Shown one piece after another: positions 23,170 to 35,684 of a stretch of DNA of 64,000 nucleotides. The stretch is from Gigaspora rosea (taxonomy: Eukaryota > Glomeromycota > Glomeromycetes > Diversisporales > Gigasporaceae), in assembly GCA_003550325.1 (NCBI GenBank), contig QKWP01001157.1, positions 62,001 through 126,000 of the forward strand. Direction: 5' to 3'. The position numbers were made by a program, and so were the translations under genes. How positions within the stretch are numbered: position 1 is the stretch's first letter; each line of letters begins with the position of its first letter. The notes beneath the pieces were generated by a model. That model saw only the letters and a program-made list of their open reading frames with translations. It was not told where the DNA came from and made no database searches.

Positions 23170-24716
23170 TACAGTACTAACTTTAATCGTAAATTTTTAT
23201 TATATATGTTTATAATTTTTTCACATTTAATTATTATTAATTTTTAATTATTTATTTTTTATTACATTATATTTTTGATTCAGGTTTACTAACCGGTACG
23301 TATGTGAAAAGATCATATTTATTTAGGCTTAGAAATGATCACCAAAACTTAGTTATCGCTTTCGTTACAATCTTTCGCTGTGTCTTTAATGATTATAGAT
23401 TATCATTTCATCAGGCCAGTCAAGTAAAAGTGAAATTGACAAATATCTCAAAAGTAGGTGCAAGAGTCTAAAATTCCAAGCTTGTAAAACATTGAGAAAC
23501 CTAAAATAAATCAAAATTATGTTACATTTTACACATATTTTTTCACAAAATGCATGAGTTGGCACTCTGGCACATCAGTTACACTCACGATCTGTTCATT
23601 CGTGCAGTGCACATAAAGTGTCCTATATAAAATGACTTATTTACCCACGTAATAGTCCACCCCACATTTAGGTAAAAAGATAACGTTGATGATAAATCAA
23701 AAAAGTTATTGATCGACTCATCTAATTCAAATTGGTCACATATAACCAAAATAAGAACCAAAATGGTAAAACAAAAATCCATGTAATCTTAACTATGAGT
23801 TAATTAAATAACAAAAAAAAGATCACATTTTTCAACTATTTATTTTTATTACATCTTAATTATAAATTAAGTTTGTTGATATCAGGTTTACTAACCCTAT
23901 GAAAAAAAAATTTTCAGAAAAACATGGAAGCTGAACACGGAAACATACATAAAAAAACACGTAAAATGTACACTTTCTGTGTTTTTGGACAGAAAAATAC
24001 ACTGTATTTTGAAACACGGAAAAGGACATTCCGTGTTTTAGAAAACACGGAAAAACAGTGTGTTTTCCTGTCCAAAAACACAGAAAGTGTACATTTTATG
24101 TATTTTTTACATATTTTTTTACGTATGTTTCCATGTTCAGCTTCCATGTTTTTCTGAAAATTTTTTTTCATAGGGTAACTGGTACGTATGTACAAAGATT
24201 GATTTTCATTTTACTATTTCAGTATCTAAACTTAAAGATTAATATAGAAATGATCATCAAATCTCCGTTATCGCTTTCGTTACAACTTTTTGTTGTGTCT
24301 TTGACATCATAGATTATCATTTCATCAGACCTGTAAAAGATCCGACGCAGTAAAAGTGAAATTGACAAACATCTCAAAAGTATGCGCAAAAGTCCAAGAT
24401 GACAGGCCCGTAAAACATCGAGAAACCTAAAATAAGGCGCAATTATATTATGTTTTACACATATTTTATCACGAAATGCGTGAGTTGGCACTTTGGCATA
24501 TCACTTTAAACTCAGGGTCCGATCGTTCGTGCAGTGCACATAAAGTATCATATACAAAACGACATATTTCCCGTGTAACAATTCACCCACATTTAGGAAA
24601 AAGATAACGTTGATCATAAACCAAAAGAGTTATCGATCGACTCATCTTAAACAAACTGATCACACGTAACCAAAATAACCAAAAATACAAAATCCATGTA
24701 ATCGTAACTATGTTAA
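23170..24716. repeat. Tandem duplication of a roughly 620-base unit
   Basis: 23170-23795 and 23815-24716 share GGTTTACTAA, TTATCGCTTTCGTTACAA, CATTTCATCAG, AAAGTGAAATTGACAAA and CGTGCAGTGCACATAAAGT in the same order. The second unit is longer because of the MITE at 23895-24175. No gene is evident; open frames on either strand lack motifs. Confidence 0.8.
23895..24175. mobile_element. PIF/Harbinger-like palindromic MITE, 281 bases
   Basis: Begins CCCTATGAAAAAAAAATTTT and ends in its inverse. The arms (GAAAAACATGGAAGCTGAAC outside, ACACGG words inside) pair over almost the whole length. TAA flanks both ends, and the first tandem unit keeps the unoccupied site TTTACTAACCGGTACG at about 23285-23300. 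A TAA duplication with palindromic arms fits PIF/Harbinger MITEs. Confidence 0.85.
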
Positions 24717-24873
24717 GATGGGATCGTCGGATTGCATCTCGCCACTTTTTTTTAGTCAAATTTAGGGTTGGAGTGATGTTTATTATATGTAAATTTCATT
24801 CCCGTCATTTTTAATTAGTGCATCAAGATCGATTTAAACATTAGTTTTTTGAATATTTTCGTTTTTTTCTTCT

Positions 24874-25000
24874 TTACGCGTGTTCAGATTCTTCGTCGGG
24901 CAGATCCGGAATAGTCAAAATTTGCACTCTCCGATTGCTATTTCCTCTCCAGGAGTTTGTATTACCCGCGCAAATAAGTGGATGCAATGAATCCGCCCAT
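24874..25000 (-). pseudogene. Duplicated 3' end of an unknown gene
   Basis: On the minus strand, RVIQTPGEEI leads (after one missing base) into RRVQILTIPDLPDEESEHA and a TAA at 24876-24874. The same block recurs at 63868-64000, where the base missing here is present and another is missing. The ancestral frame was therefore open across both. Sequence identity continues into the flanks from 24757 to about 25010. I do not recognise the protein. The block lies just upstream of the Sel1-kinase start. Confidence 0.45.
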
Positions 25001-25100
25001 ATGTAGATTGTAGATCAACTGTTTAATTTGGTCATATTTGTTTGTCAATGAATTTAAAATAGTCTAAAAAATTATTGATTTTCTTTTTTCGAGTTTCATC

Positions 25101-26793
25101 ATGTATTTTTACGGCGTGTGTTTGGAAAAAAGGCAGCATTCCTTCGTCAAAGCTGAGTCATTATGTTATAAAGGTTGGCAATATATGTATGGTAACAATG
25201 TTGAGAAAGATGAAAGTAAAGCCTTCGAGTATTATCAGAAAGCCGCATGTCTTTGGGATGGTGAAAGTCTTTTTTGGACTGGTTTCTGCTATGCTAACGG
25301 TATCGCTATTGAAAAGGATGAACAAAAGGCATTTGAATATTATAAGAGATCCTCTGAAGTAGGTCATAAAAATGGAATCTTCAAAACCGCCTTCTGTTAT
25401 TTTTACGGAATTGGTGTCGAGAAGATAGATGGTTTTAAAGGGAGTAAAGATGATGATTTTGCTTCGAGAGTTGGCTTTAATTTTTACAGTCATGATTGTT
25501 GTAAAAAATGTGGATATGCGACTTATCAAAATGATAGAGGTTTTGATTGGTGTAAATATTGTGATATCGATTTGATTGTATATCAATGGACGAGTGGAAA
25601 CAAGACTGTTGATGAGTATGTAAAATCCATTCAATTTAGGACTGCGTATTTAACATGGCTGATTGAATGGGTTCCGTTTGAAAGGTTTACTGATATAAAG
25701 GAAATCGGTCGAGGTGGATTTGGTGTTGTTTATTCAGCGACATGGTTGGATGGCTCGCGAAATTCGAATGGCTCGCGAAATTTGAATGAAACCATCGCTC
25801 TTAAAGCTTTCAATTCATCTGAAGAAATTCCATTTTTAAAAGATGTAAAAATTCTTTTTATTTACATTTGTATTTATTTGAATAATATAATATGCTAAAC
25901 AATCTTATTCTTTTTTTAGCTTTTGAATCAATACAAATGTATGGATGGGCTTGCTACGATTATTTGTCTTTATGGTTTAACACAAAATAAAGAAACTAAT
26001 GAATATATGATGGTTATGCAACACGCCGATCAAGGAAACCTTCGTAAATTTTTAGGATCAAATTTTAAAGAATTTAATTGGAAAAATAAGTTAGAATGTC
26101 TTGAAAATATTGCAGACGATTTAATGTGTATTCATTCTGGTGGATTTATTCATGCAGACTTTCATAGTGGAAATATTTTAAAACTAAATTCGGATCATTA
26201 TGAAAAGACAACTCGTGTGACTGATTTCGGATTAGCTAGAAAGAAAGACGAAAATGATTTAAATGATGAGATTTACGGAGTAATACCATATGTCGCTCCT
26301 GAGGTATTGCAAGGTAATCAAATTACGCAAGCTTCTGATATTTACAGTTTTGGTGTCATTATGGCCGAGATGACAACCGGTCAAAGACCTTTTGATGGAG
26401 AAAAATTCGATACAAAACTTGAAAAAAAAATAAATAGAGGATAACGACCAGAGCTTGCATCTGGAACTCCTAAACGCTATGTTGAATTGGCTATGAAATG
26501 CATGGATGTTGATCCGGAAAAACGACCTAAAGCTAATGAACTTTATTTCAAAATTGCTGATTGGAATATATTTATGAATAGCAAAGATTTAAACGAAATA
26601 AAAAAGCAATTTTTAGAAGCGGATAAGATGGTTCGAGAATTACCATTATTAAAGCATCCAGATCAAATGTATACCAGTAAACTTATTAGTACGAAGCAAA
26701 TTTCAGGTATTGATTAATATATCCGTTAATTTATTTTATGATCAATGCGCTTACTCTTTTAATATTTTAGAATCTTTGAGTAAATATATTTGA
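25101..26793 (+). CDS. Sel1-repeat / zinc-ribbon protein kinase, one in-frame stop
   Basis: Exons 25101-25844, 25920-26706 and probably 26771-26793 (introns of 75 and 64 bases), 517 codons. Residues about 20-110 are two to three Sel1 repeats (KAFEYYQKAA, YANGIAIEKDEQKAFEYY). Cysteines 133/134, 137, 151 and 154 form a zinc-ribbon-like module followed by WTSGN, usual in Glomeromycotina kinases. The kinase domain has glycine loop GRGGFG (203-208), lysine K235 (IALK), HAD at 326-328 in place of HRD, DFG at 350-352 and APE. TAA at 26442-26444 (codon 423, before RPELASGTPKRY) interrupts the C-lobe; a leucine TTA would restore it. Two 18-base tandem units (25752-25787, GSRNSN/GSRNLN) lengthen the loop before the lysine. 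If the last intron is not spliced, translation ends at 26717. No upstream exon was found, so the N-terminus may be incomplete. Confidence 0.78.
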
Positions 26794-28037
26794 GATTGAT
26801 AATGATTTATAAACCATTGTCGAACGTATAAACCTTTCGATTAATTATATGATATTTATTTATTTGATGTGCTTTTGATTTTATGTGGATGGTGTTTCAT
26901 TGCCTCAAAAATTATATTATATAATAATTTCGAATATTAGTGATATAATAAATAGAATAAACTAGTAAACGGAAACCGTCCAGAGCGAAGTCCAGAGATT
27001 TGCTGTGTTATACAGATATGCAAGATAATGAATTAACTAATAGAGAAGCATCAAAAACATATGTATCACTTTACTCGTCAATTAAAGTCATCGGACAATT
27101 ATATAAAAATATGATTAAATCAGGGCCGGGAAAACTCTATTATAGGTCCCTGTATAAAAACTTTAATTAAATTTCTGTGAATCGGAGTTTTTTATAATTA
27201 AGCGAATCAGTTTTACAGGTAACTTTAAGAAACTAATAATAATATGAATCACTATTGGTCACGCATCTTAATATAATCTACTATATAAAATGTGATTTGC
27301 TCACATTTAAAACATCGATTTTAAAACTGCTTACAATAATTTTTTTTTAAAATGCAACTTATTATCAATTTTAAAGACAGATATAGTTACAAAAAAAAAT
27401 CTAGAAAAATTTTTTATATTTAAGAAAACCAAATCATTTTTTGATTTGGTTTGATAATTTTAAACTTAAAAATGAATATGCAATCATTTATTGCGGTTTG
27501 CAAAATAATGTAAATTTGAAGATCATTAAAAAAAAAGTAATTGATTTAAATTACTGATTTTTTATTTTTTTTATTTTTTTTGACTTTAAGATTAAACAAA
27601 ATTTAATATTTATTATTTTGTAAAAACTTTATTATTTTTTTTATAGAAATAAAGACGCATTTTCATCATTTTGTAATATATTTGTATAAATAGAAGTTAT
27701 GCGTTAGAATATTCAATCAAATTTTTATAAATGATAAATGCACAAATTTTGTCTAGTCTAAAAAGTTAAAAAATATTGAAGAAATCAGTAATTAGAAATT
27801 TTTTTTTATTTATAATTCCCTTCGGAGACGCTCAGTGGCGTACTTGTAAACAGAAATTAGTGATTACTTTTATTTTAATAAAACCAAATTATTAAAAACA
27901 AATCTGCCATTCAAGAAATATCAGTATTATATTAACTAAACAATTGTATGTTTTTACTAACTTTTGATTTTGATTTTTAATTTTAATATTTAGTATCATT
28001 CAATAGTTATATATTAAAGGATTTAATCATTTTGACA
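26794..28037. other. AT-rich intergenic DNA
   Basis: Poly-A/T runs and a hairpin around 27427-27452 (AACCAAATCA / TGATTTGGTT). ATCATTTATTGCGGTTTGCA at 27483 resembles the inverse of the hairpin at 47911-47954. No gene seen. Confidence 0.45.
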
Positions 28038-28302
28038 GGTGCGTTGTGGCGCACCCCATAAGATCAGGTGTAATGTGAAATCAAAAGCAGTTTTTTATGT
28101 GATTAGGGTTAAGGTTAAGGTAGTTATAAAAGTCAGGCTTAGAATAAAATCTTGCAAGGAATTTTTTTTGTTAAAATCCGAAAGGTAGTTACATATGCGA
28201 AATTTTGAGTTATATGTGACTTTTGTTAAAACGAATGCTTGTTTTGAATTTTCCTGGTCGACATCTGGTCTTCGTCGATCAGAAGGGTGCGTTACAACGC
28301 AC
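28038..28302. repeat. Candidate MITE with hairpin termini
   Basis: The left end GGTGCG...CGCACC (28038-28055) and the right end GTGCGTTACAACGCAC (28287-28302) are each a hairpin and also inverse to one another, with AAGATCAG / CTGATCG continuing inward. GATTAGGGTTAAGG sits inside. No target duplication was recognised. 28303-29470 shows only AT-rich DNA. Confidence 0.45.
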
Positions 28303-29471
28303 ATGCGTTAAATTATATAACCCTATATTAAATTCATGAATTTTTTAATTTATGCTAAACATTTAATTAGAATTAACCAAGTTTTTTTAACTGATTTTTG
28401 CAAAAAGTTGCTGTAATTATTCTAATAATTATAATCAAAACGATAAGAAAGTTGCTTATTTTAAAAGGAATTCAAATTTTATTAAGAATAGAATCAAATC
28501 AACTAAATAGTCAGAATAACTCAATTAAATAATTAGAATAAAATCAATAAGGACATACTCGTCATGAATAAGTGTATAGTTTTGATTCCGAGCACACAAG
28601 AAAATAGCAACCAAGCGGAAAAGTATATCTTTCATAATAAGAAAAATTGAAAATCCCTATTTTGGATTAATTTTTTTAAAATGTCAACAATCTACCTTAT
28701 CTATTATGGCATGAATGTTGAAAAAATTAATAGATTTTTAATAGCGAAACAATAAATAATATTCTTAACTAGAGTATCCAGATTTTGGACACTCTAGCCA
28801 CATTAGTATTAGGGTTATACCCCTAATTGGCAATCAACCAATCAACTAAGTCGACGATTTTGCCAATGAATCACAAATACACTATAATTGGTGTGCTAAT
28901 GAGATATGTTGATGTATAGAATGGCGCAAAAAAAATTAAAGGCATTTACCTTGTTGATCTGATTACGAAAAGGTTGACAATTAAAATTAGTATTGTGAAT
29001 TAGCGAGGTTAGTTTAATATTTTTTTTGTATATGTGTTCGATCAGTCAATTAGGAAGGAATCGGTTTAGTTATATAATTAATTACGGTATACCATGCTTA
29101 GTCGACTGAACTATGAAATCGTTGGGCACTTTCTGAAGTAGTGATTGGACTATCAATGTTAACAAATGGTATTTAATTTTCGCATTCAATAATTTATGAT
29201 CACAGTGTGTGAAAATTGAATCTTTAACAACTATTTAGATTGTTTTACACAGTGTCGGGGATTTTCCTATTGTTTATTAAAAAAAAAAGAAACCGAATTG
29301 AATCTGGACACTACATCTGTTAACTTGAATGTAGATTTTTCATCGAATCAAAAATTAATTAGAAGATTGGCAGAAAATCTACATATTTGATAAGATTAAA
29401 TAGACTAACAAAACATAACAGAAAACAATTTTTAAGAAATATTTAATTTTTATCCCTATTAATAATGTTGC

Positions 29472-29577
29472 TTAGTATAGTTAGAATAATCTAAAATAAG
29501 AATATGAAGTTACGTAATCAAAGTTGACTTTGTAGTTTTGCTTATTTATTTTAGATTATTCTAACTATACTAGGAAA
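29472..29577. repeat. Fold-back element at the edge of copy B
   Basis: Arms TTAGTATAGTTAGAATAATC and its inverse (ending about 29572) pair for about 28 bases around a 38-base centre. It lies about 40 bases before the point where homology with copy A begins. Confidence 0.6.
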
Positions 29578-30108
29578 CACCACGCATAATAAAAATATTT
29601 TCAACCTAACTTTTCTAGTTAAAATTAAAAAATTAAACTTTTTTAAAAAAATCGCTTTTATCTTGAATTTCTCTTATAAACTAACATCTGTGTTCTAACT
29701 AAAAAAATTTCCTTGTGAAATTTTAGTATAGTTTCTTCTTTTAAATCGTTAATCTTACCTTAACACTAACCCTATAATTAATTGACGGTATTTCTTTAAA
29801 AAACAATATAAATATTGGGCGGGTACATAGATGTATTTGGTCGACTCTGTTTGTTAATTGGATGTATAAGTTTTTATTGCGATAATTTTTAATCAAAAAT
29901 TTTCTATTTTTATATACCATACAAACATCATAACGAAAACAGTACAAAAAAAACTCTTGTTCGGAAAACTGACTTCATTCGAACAATTCTAAAACATCCA
30001 TTTTTTTTCAGGGTAGTTGTATCATCAGTATTAAATACTAAATATCTATATAAATCATGTGTAATCGTACGTATACCGTATTGTATTAATCTACTATATG
30101 CTTCAATT

Positions 30109-33100
30109 TTGAATTGGCTCAAAACTGTTATTGAACAAAATTTTATTACATTATTTGAGTATGATTCTTTTCAGGATTGGAAAAAAGTTGGCAGTGGAGG
30201 GTTTGGCAACGTACAGTACATTTTACTCAAAGAATATAGAAAAAACTGCAGCATTAAAGAGCTTACATTATGATCCCGCTAATGATACTGAGGATGGATT
30301 CATTAAAGAAGTATTAATCATTTTTACTATATGTCTGTGTTACTATTCGCACCATGAATATATGTGTTATTTCAGATTCTACTAATTACCACCACGAAAT
30401 ATCTTAATGTTTATTCATCAAATTAAAACGGATATTAAATAGAATATAAAATCAGATATATTAAACAACCAGTGCTAGTTATTTATATAGTAAAAATATA
30501 ACATCATTTCACAGATATTGCAATATCTGATATATACTTTGATTAGCAACATTAAGATAACTGTGTTTTCTATAAATTACAACACCTACAAGTAGCAGTC
30601 AAAATTTTCGAATTTAGACCAAATTATTCATTTATATCTTTAGGATTAGGGCAGTTTATTAAATGTAAAATTGCATCGCCAACATATGTTAGATTCCCTT
30701 TTCATATAATTTATATTTTTATCATATATCGACATAATGCTAGCCATTCCTGGAAATTTGAACAACTTGAAAACAGCATTCAAATATTATTTTTTGTATG
30801 GCACGAATAATAGAACCCGTATAATATTAAATAAGGTCATACTTAAAAAATAGCTAATTGTCCGAAGGATACTACAGGTAGAACAATATCTGTGTGTTAG
30901 CAAATTCTAAATTCTGATTTGATAGATCAAATTATTACTTTAAAAAAAAAAAATCAAAATATTAGAAAACTTATGCTTGTTGGCTAGATCAAATGCAGCA
31001 TAAAAAAAACTTGATTTTATATTGGTTCTTTGGACTTTGAATGGTTCTCAGTTTCCTAGTAACAGTTAAAATTTTGCAAAATTAAGAACTTTGATTGGTC
31101 AAAATTTTTTAACTAATCAAATTGAATGGTTTTGGCTAATGAGTCAAATATAACTCTGTTACGATTATTTGGGGTTTTGTGCGGATAGCTGATAGTAATA
31201 TAAAGTAGTGACATTAATATTATGTTATTTACAGCTCTCTTTTTGTTTACGTTATGTTTCTATAATATACTTTAAGATTAAAAACATTAACAAAGTCGCG
31301 CATCATGACAATGTAATAAGGTTCTTCGGAATCACACAAGGTACGTCAAGTTATATCAAAAACTTTATCAGATACTATAACTGATTGTTATTAATGATAT
31401 TTTCGTGTAAATTATATCCAAAAACTGAAACAAACTATATGATTCTTCAATTCGCTAATAACGGTGACCTTCAGTGCTATTTACGTAACATTTTTTGGAA
31501 TTAGATTGGACAACTAAAATTAGAATGGCTAAAGAAATTTCTAGTGGGATTAATTACTTACATAAAGCAAATATTGTTCTAAGATGTGATACATTTTTTT
31601 TGTTAAATTTATTTTTATGTTCATTTCATTTATAATATACATGCTAATATTATTTTAACATGATAAAAATATATTAGTGCATGACGGTAGAATGATTATT
31701 ACAGATTTTGGCAGTATTTTGGCTTAGCGAAAACGATACAAAATCTGTTCATGGCGGAACATGTGCCTTTTCCGATCCAGAATATCTCAAAAACCAATTC
31801 TCATACAAACGACATAAAAATTCTGATACCTATAGTCTCGGTGTTCTTTTCTGGGACCTATCAAGTGGAGTACCTCCTTATAAAAACATAGAACTTGCAG
31901 ACATAGTTCAGAAAGTAATTTCTGGTGAAAGAGAAACACCAATTGATGGAATACCAATTGATTTTATGAAACTTTATCATGATGCTTGGAATAATGATCC
32001 GAATTTACGCCCTAACATTGCTGAAATCCGTCATAAATTAAATAATATACAAATAGCTCCAGTTTATCATAGTAATCAAAATATTAATGCAGATGTTTCA
32101 TCGATAGGTAAGTTATTTATTGTATATAATAAGTACAGGAATTTTGTGTTTTCCATTACAGTATTATAGTAATAACAGCCTATTTACATTTACAGAACAA
32201 TTACTTAATCAATTGCAAAATGTCAATCAAGAATATTCAAGTCAGCATTCTGAAAATTATCTTTCTTTAGGATTAGCTGAATTATTAGAAGATAATTCAA
32301 ATGATGCAGTTTTATTAAGAAATCGTGGAATAGCATATAATAAGTTAGGTAGATACGATGAGGCTCTTGTATATTTAACTAACTCATTAAAAATTGAGCC
32401 AGAGAATACCTTTGTATTAAAAATTCGTGCAGGAGTTTATATGTTATTGTGCAGATTTGAAGAAGCAATTGCAGATTTTAATCATTTTTTAAAAATTATT
32501 CCTAATGATGCTGAGGTGTTAGGATTTCGTGATGCTGCTTATCGAATGATAGGAAGATATGATGAAGCACTTGCAGACTCAAATAGATTATTGGCAATTA
32601 ATCCAGATGATGCAGTTTCATTAAGTGTGAGAAGTATACTATATTTTAGATAGATACGAAGAATCACTTGCAGATTTAAGTCGATCATTAAAAATTGAAC
32701 TAATAATGCAGAGGCATTAAGTACGCGTGGACAAATTTATTTCAGAATGAATAGATACGAAGAGTCACTTGCAGATTTAACTAATTCATTAAAAATTTAA
32801 GCCTGATCATTTAAATACGTTAGGACTCCGTGGAATCATTTATTTCTCGATGAAGAGATATGAAGAAGCTCTTATAGATTTAAATAAATTTGAAGAAATT
32901 GAACAAAATGATACAATTACATTAAAATCACATGATCCAACATATTACGAAATGGCAAAGAATCGCCATTACAAGTGGCAGTTAAATTTCGTGATTTACC
33001 CTATTATAAGGGCAGCTATGATGAATCACAAGAATCACCATTAGAATTGACATTAAGATGCCGTGGTTCGACTTATTATGAGATGGGCAGATATGAGGAA

Positions 33101-33492
33101 TCACTTTCAGATTTTAATAAAGCATTAAAAATTAGACCAAATTCTGAATTCGCATTGCTTGGCCGTGGAAAAACCTATCGTAAGATGAATAGATATGAAG
33201 AATCACTTGTAGATTTAAATAAATTATTAGAAATCAAGCCAAATGATTCGTTTTCATTACAAGAACGCGGAATAACTTATCGCATGATGAAAAAATATGA
33301 AGAATCACTTGATGACTTACATGAATCATTAAAAATTAACCAATATAATTCATTTGCTTTAGGAGAATGCGGAGCATGATGAATAGATATGAAGAATCAC
33401 TTGCAGATTGAAATAGATCATTAGAAATTGATCAAAATAATGAATTTACATTAAAGCAATGTGGAGAAGTGCTTAAACTTTTAAAGAAATAA
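30109..33492 (+). pseudogene. Kinase-TPR gene, copy B, multiply broken
   Basis: Base-by-base comparison with copy A shows several lesions. The start codon is ATG to TTG at 30109, and one extra base follows the glycine loop (about 30215). A 12-base deletion (near 31578) removes the HRD codons together with the splice donor. A scrambled segment lies after DFG (31710-31730). At least five frame-changing indels affect the TPR part (near 32625, 32700, 32796, 32955 and 33376), and TGA replaces TTA near 33410. It does keep the glycine codon GGA that copy A has lost to TGA. Segments of the TPR array remain readable (RYEESLSDFNKALKIRPN), but no catalytically competent product is possible. Confidence 0.9.
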
Positions 33493-33667
33493 TTAGATTT
33501 TAAATCGGTTATTAAATGACGAATGAGATTTAAGCATTTAATACAGAATATAAGCTACTGAATTTTAAATTGTTACAAACGAATAATATTTTATATCATA
33601 TCATCTTTTTCTTTTTTTTTTTATTTGTTTCACATTAGTTTCACATTATCAAGTTAAATAATAAATA

Positions 33668-33983
33668 GTTATTGGATGTGTAGCATCCAATAACAGTTTT
33701 ATTTGGCAGGAGAAATGAGAATACCGTGATCCTTCGGATCACGGGATGATTATTTTGGATGACAAATAAAAGAAGTATCTGGCTTTGAATTTAATGTGCT
33801 AACCTGGGCCCCTAAGGGGCTCAGGTTGTCAAGCACATTAAATTCAAAGCCAGATACGCTGTTATTGGATGCGGAACATTCAATAACGGATTTATTTTTC
33901 TTTTTCTGTTATACCGTGAGTTTGTGTGAGTCTATTTGGCGTATAACAACTGTTATACGACCCACATTCACTATGAAAAAGAA
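33668..33983. mobile_element. Multi-hairpin insertion of unknown class
   Basis: Present in copy B and absent at 10377-10395 of copy A. It is flanked by AAATAATAAATA on both sides (33656-33667, 33984-33995), though the target is low-complexity. It consists of consecutive hairpins. GTTATTGGATG/CATCCAATAAC is at 33668-33694 and CCGTGATCC/GGATCACGG at 33724-33744. A perfect 26-base stem (33775-33800 with 33832-33857) encloses CCTGGGCCCC/GGGGCTCAGG. An imperfect second GTTATTGGATG hairpin is at 33861-33887, and a last stem TTTATTTTTCTTTTTC / GAAAAAGAAAAATAATAAA holds GTTATAC repeats. No ordinary terminal repeat and no coding frame were seen. Confidence 0.75.
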
Positions 33984-34834
33984 AAATAATAAATATTATT
34001 TGTCATAATACTATCCTCTTTTATATTATATCAATTTGATTAACCAACTAATGATGCTATTAAAAGGTAAAATGGGAATTGATTAAAAAAACTAGTCTTT
34101 GATACTTTGGTTTAAAAAAACCTATCTACTGTGCTACATCTGTTCTAGCCAACTACTGTGCTACATTCATTCTAATTTTAAGTTTTAAAATATTGTTCTG
34201 CTTATATGATATTAATTATACTTTTTATTTTATATTAACTATATTTATTTAGTAAATTATTGAGGATGGTTAATTTAATAAAAACTTTAAAAATTTGATG
34301 TTCTAAAAATAGATCAAAAGTATTAAATTAGATTGAATTGTTTAATCAAATAAATAAATTTCATAGTGTTCAAAATTATACAATCATTTTATGAAATAAT
34401 TATTTTCAAAAATAAATTTACAAGCAAACAAATTGTTTTTTTAAAAACACAAATTATCCATTGAAGACTGGATTTTCTAGTCTATTACCCAAATAGTACA
34501 GGCAAAACTGTACTATTTTATAGAGCAGGTGCTTTATTCATTATGCATTTAAATTATTTTTTGATATTTTAAAATATTTAATTGTTTGACTTTGAAATTT
34601 CTAAATAAAATAAGATCTTGTCTAAGTTTTTAAATGCTGTAATTAAAGTATCAATATAAAAGGTCTGAAATAGTTATGCAAAATGTTAATTGTATTCTTT
34701 AATTCCTATATTATCTGCTTGAAACTTGCATATATGAAATGAGATGCCCATAGCAAAAGATAACTTTAGACCAACAAATTAGATTTAAGATTTTTATATA
34801 ATAACTGATAACTATTTAACTATCATTATTTTTA

Positions 34835-35188
34835 TAGTACAGGACAGTAAAAGACATCCAATTTATACATATATGCGCCAATTTTGGGTGCTTATATAAT
34901 CAATTCTGATTGGCTAATTTTTGTGCAATTGATGTTTATTGGCTAAATACCTATATATGTTTCTTTTTTTTTATATTAAACGCCAATTTTTGAAACTCAT
35001 ATAAACTTTAATGCCTTATAACTTCTTTAAAATTAAACATAAAAAAAATTCCTCTGAAGAAATGTAGTTTATCTAAAAATCTACCAATTTGTCAGAGGGC
35101 TTTTTGATTTAATTTTTTTTTAAAAAAGTTATAACAATTTAAAGATTTACTAATAACGAGTAGATGTCTTTTACTGTTCGGTACCGTA
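34835..35188. mobile_element. TA-flanked MITE with TACAGGACA ends
   Basis: Ends GTACAGGACAGTAAAAGACA and its inverse TGTCTTTTACTGTTCGGTAC, bounded by TA. Copy A reads straight through (TTTTTATGAAAAC). The length is 354 bases with no coding frame. The element at 45994-46397 shares the same GTRCAGGACA terminus and TA target, so this is one Tc1/mariner-like family. Confidence 0.8.
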
Positions 35189-35684
35189 TAAAAACATTTT
35201 TAGTTGTTATTTCATGATCCACCTAAGGAGCAGTGAGAAATTTACTATTATTTTTTGCCTTTTTCAGGATCTAGAGTTTTCTAAGGAACAAATTATTTTT
35301 CTACTAAGTAATTCTTCCTTCTTATTAAGAAAAGTTGTAAAGGAGAGAATCTCATCATAATGGCAGTTATATTATTAAAATCAACCCAGTAGATTACAAG
35401 ATATAAGCATTTTGCCTTTATGACTATATGGTATTGTTGACCTGTAAGAATTGACATAACAATACAAATTAACTATAACTTTTAATATAGTGATCAGAAT
35501 TACATAAAACCACTACTATTCAACTCTGCTCTGATCAGAACTACTAAAGAACTACTATAAAGCTGCAATCTAATTTGCTAGACAATTACTGCAAGCAAAT
35601 CCATTACATGTAATTCATGTACAGCATGTCATTTTTAAAGAGCATTTATTATATATTCTATTATTATACATATATTATTTATTT

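Noticed and set aside
23914..24312. Overlapping plus and minus frames of 77-93 codons
   Set aside because: They read through the arms of the palindromic MITE at 23895-24175, so both strands are open for structural reasons.
25161..25634. 157-codon minus-strand frame
   Set aside because: Antisense to the Sel1/zinc-ribbon exon; the plus strand carries the recognisable domains.
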